A DNA stretch of 35,000 bases from Symbiodinium natans (lineage: Eukaryota > Sar > Dinophyceae > Suessiales > Symbiodiniaceae). The stretch is from assembly GCA_905221605.1 (NCBI GenBank), contig CAJNDS010002568.1:771413-806412 (forward strand), given 5' to 3'. The notes beneath the pieces were generated by a model that was given only the letters and a program-made list of their open reading frames with translations, searched no databases and was not told the origin of the DNA. Every line of letters starts with the position of its first letter. Position 1 is the first letter of the stretch. Both the position numbers and the translations under genes were made by a program. Positions 34,842-35,000 of the stretch are shown here, piece by piece.

Positions 34842-35000
34842 CAAAATCCTAATGCAGCCCTACAACCCCAAAGACTTTTTACCCTGAACCCTTTGCACTC
34901 GAAGGTTCATCGGTCATTCTAGAAACCTTGTATACAGACCACATAATATAAGGGGCCTCAATAACTACTATAGGGTTTTGGGGTTTTTATAGAATAGCTA
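34842..35000. other. Right-edge spacer with partial dispersed element
   Basis: CTATAGGGTTTTGGGGTTTTTAT near the end resembles the left end of the TAGGGTTTTGGGG family, cut by the window edge. Nothing else recognised. Confidence 0.4.

Noticed and set aside
1-35000. True chromosome end
   Set aside because: Tracts occur in both orientations in roughly equal number with single-strand coding blocks between them; none is long or terminal. A subtelomeric location is possible but not shown.
1-35000. CRISPR array, tRNA, rRNA or integron
   Set aside because: Regular repeats here lack CRISPR repeat-spacer structure, and no cloverleaf or rRNA-like conserved sequence was noticed. A covariance-model scan would be decisive.

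Overview
The window looks like nuclear DNA of a dinoflagellate, most likely Suessiales/Symbiodiniaceae (inference). Four things point there. Sixty-odd interstitial tracts of TTTAGGG-type telomere repeat lie in both orientations. At the left edge is a reverse-strand gene with a ubiquitin-like N-terminus followed by 22-residue FNQSLEGVQLPSGLQTLTFG-type repeats, a style I associate with Symbiodinium-type genomes. Candidate splice sites use GT and GC donors with AG|G acceptors. All convincing coding signal is on one strand. No bacterial-type gene, tRNA, rRNA or CRISPR array was seen.

Layout. Positions 1-1458 (minus) hold the 5' part of the intronless ubiquitin-like/LRR gene, which runs off the window. 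Positions 1500-2160 hold simple G-rich minisatellites. From about 2.3 kb to 34.8 kb the minus strand carries a long series of very short exon-like blocks (25-225 nt). Most encode Gly/Ser/Ala/Thr-rich peptide with SPF, FG, SLFGG and GLF motifs, like the FG domain of a nucleoporin. Blocks are separated by a few hundred bases of non-coding DNA, and telomere-like tracts lie there rather than inside blocks.

Between 17.8 and 29.7 kb three blocks recur in a fixed minus-strand order: A (58 nt, phase 2 to 0), C (37 nt, phase 0 to 1), B (69 nt, phase 1 to 1). There are seven successive modules of about 1.4-1.9 kb. Length differences among complete blocks are multiples of three and most substitutions in A are third-position changes. 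The blocks have therefore evolved as protein-coding sequence. My reading is one very long minus-strand gene (or a decaying copy) for an FG-rich protein, with introns loaded with telomere repeats and small transposons. I cannot prove that the exons are joined in one mRNA.

Mobile and repeated DNA. A discrete AT-rich insertion at 10969-13209 has 21-bp terminal inverted repeats and an 11-bp flanking direct repeat. Several hairpin (MITE-like) families are present: the CCCTAAGGGTCCATG family at 14783, 16259 and 17370; the GGGATGTTCCCCC family at 17055, 30502 and 34329; and singletons at 3497, 14199, 20610, 25252, 26371 and 32488. A third, non-palindromic family lies at 4203, 10532, 15612, 19409 and 19819. 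Two colinear segments, 2650-5215 and 7385-10280, are an old direct duplication. Comparing duplicated units gives internal empty-site/filled-site pairs for telomere tracts; the tract at 21399-21460 is flanked by a 10-bp direct repeat that occurs once in sister units.

Shorter telomere-like tracts not listed separately lie near 7671-7699 (-), 10622-10656 (-), 14041-14115 (+, degenerate), 15502-15524 (-), 16434-16522 (-, degenerate), 28361-28398 (-), 29548-29580 (-), 32044-32072 (-), 33433-33492 (-) and 34630-34676 (-).
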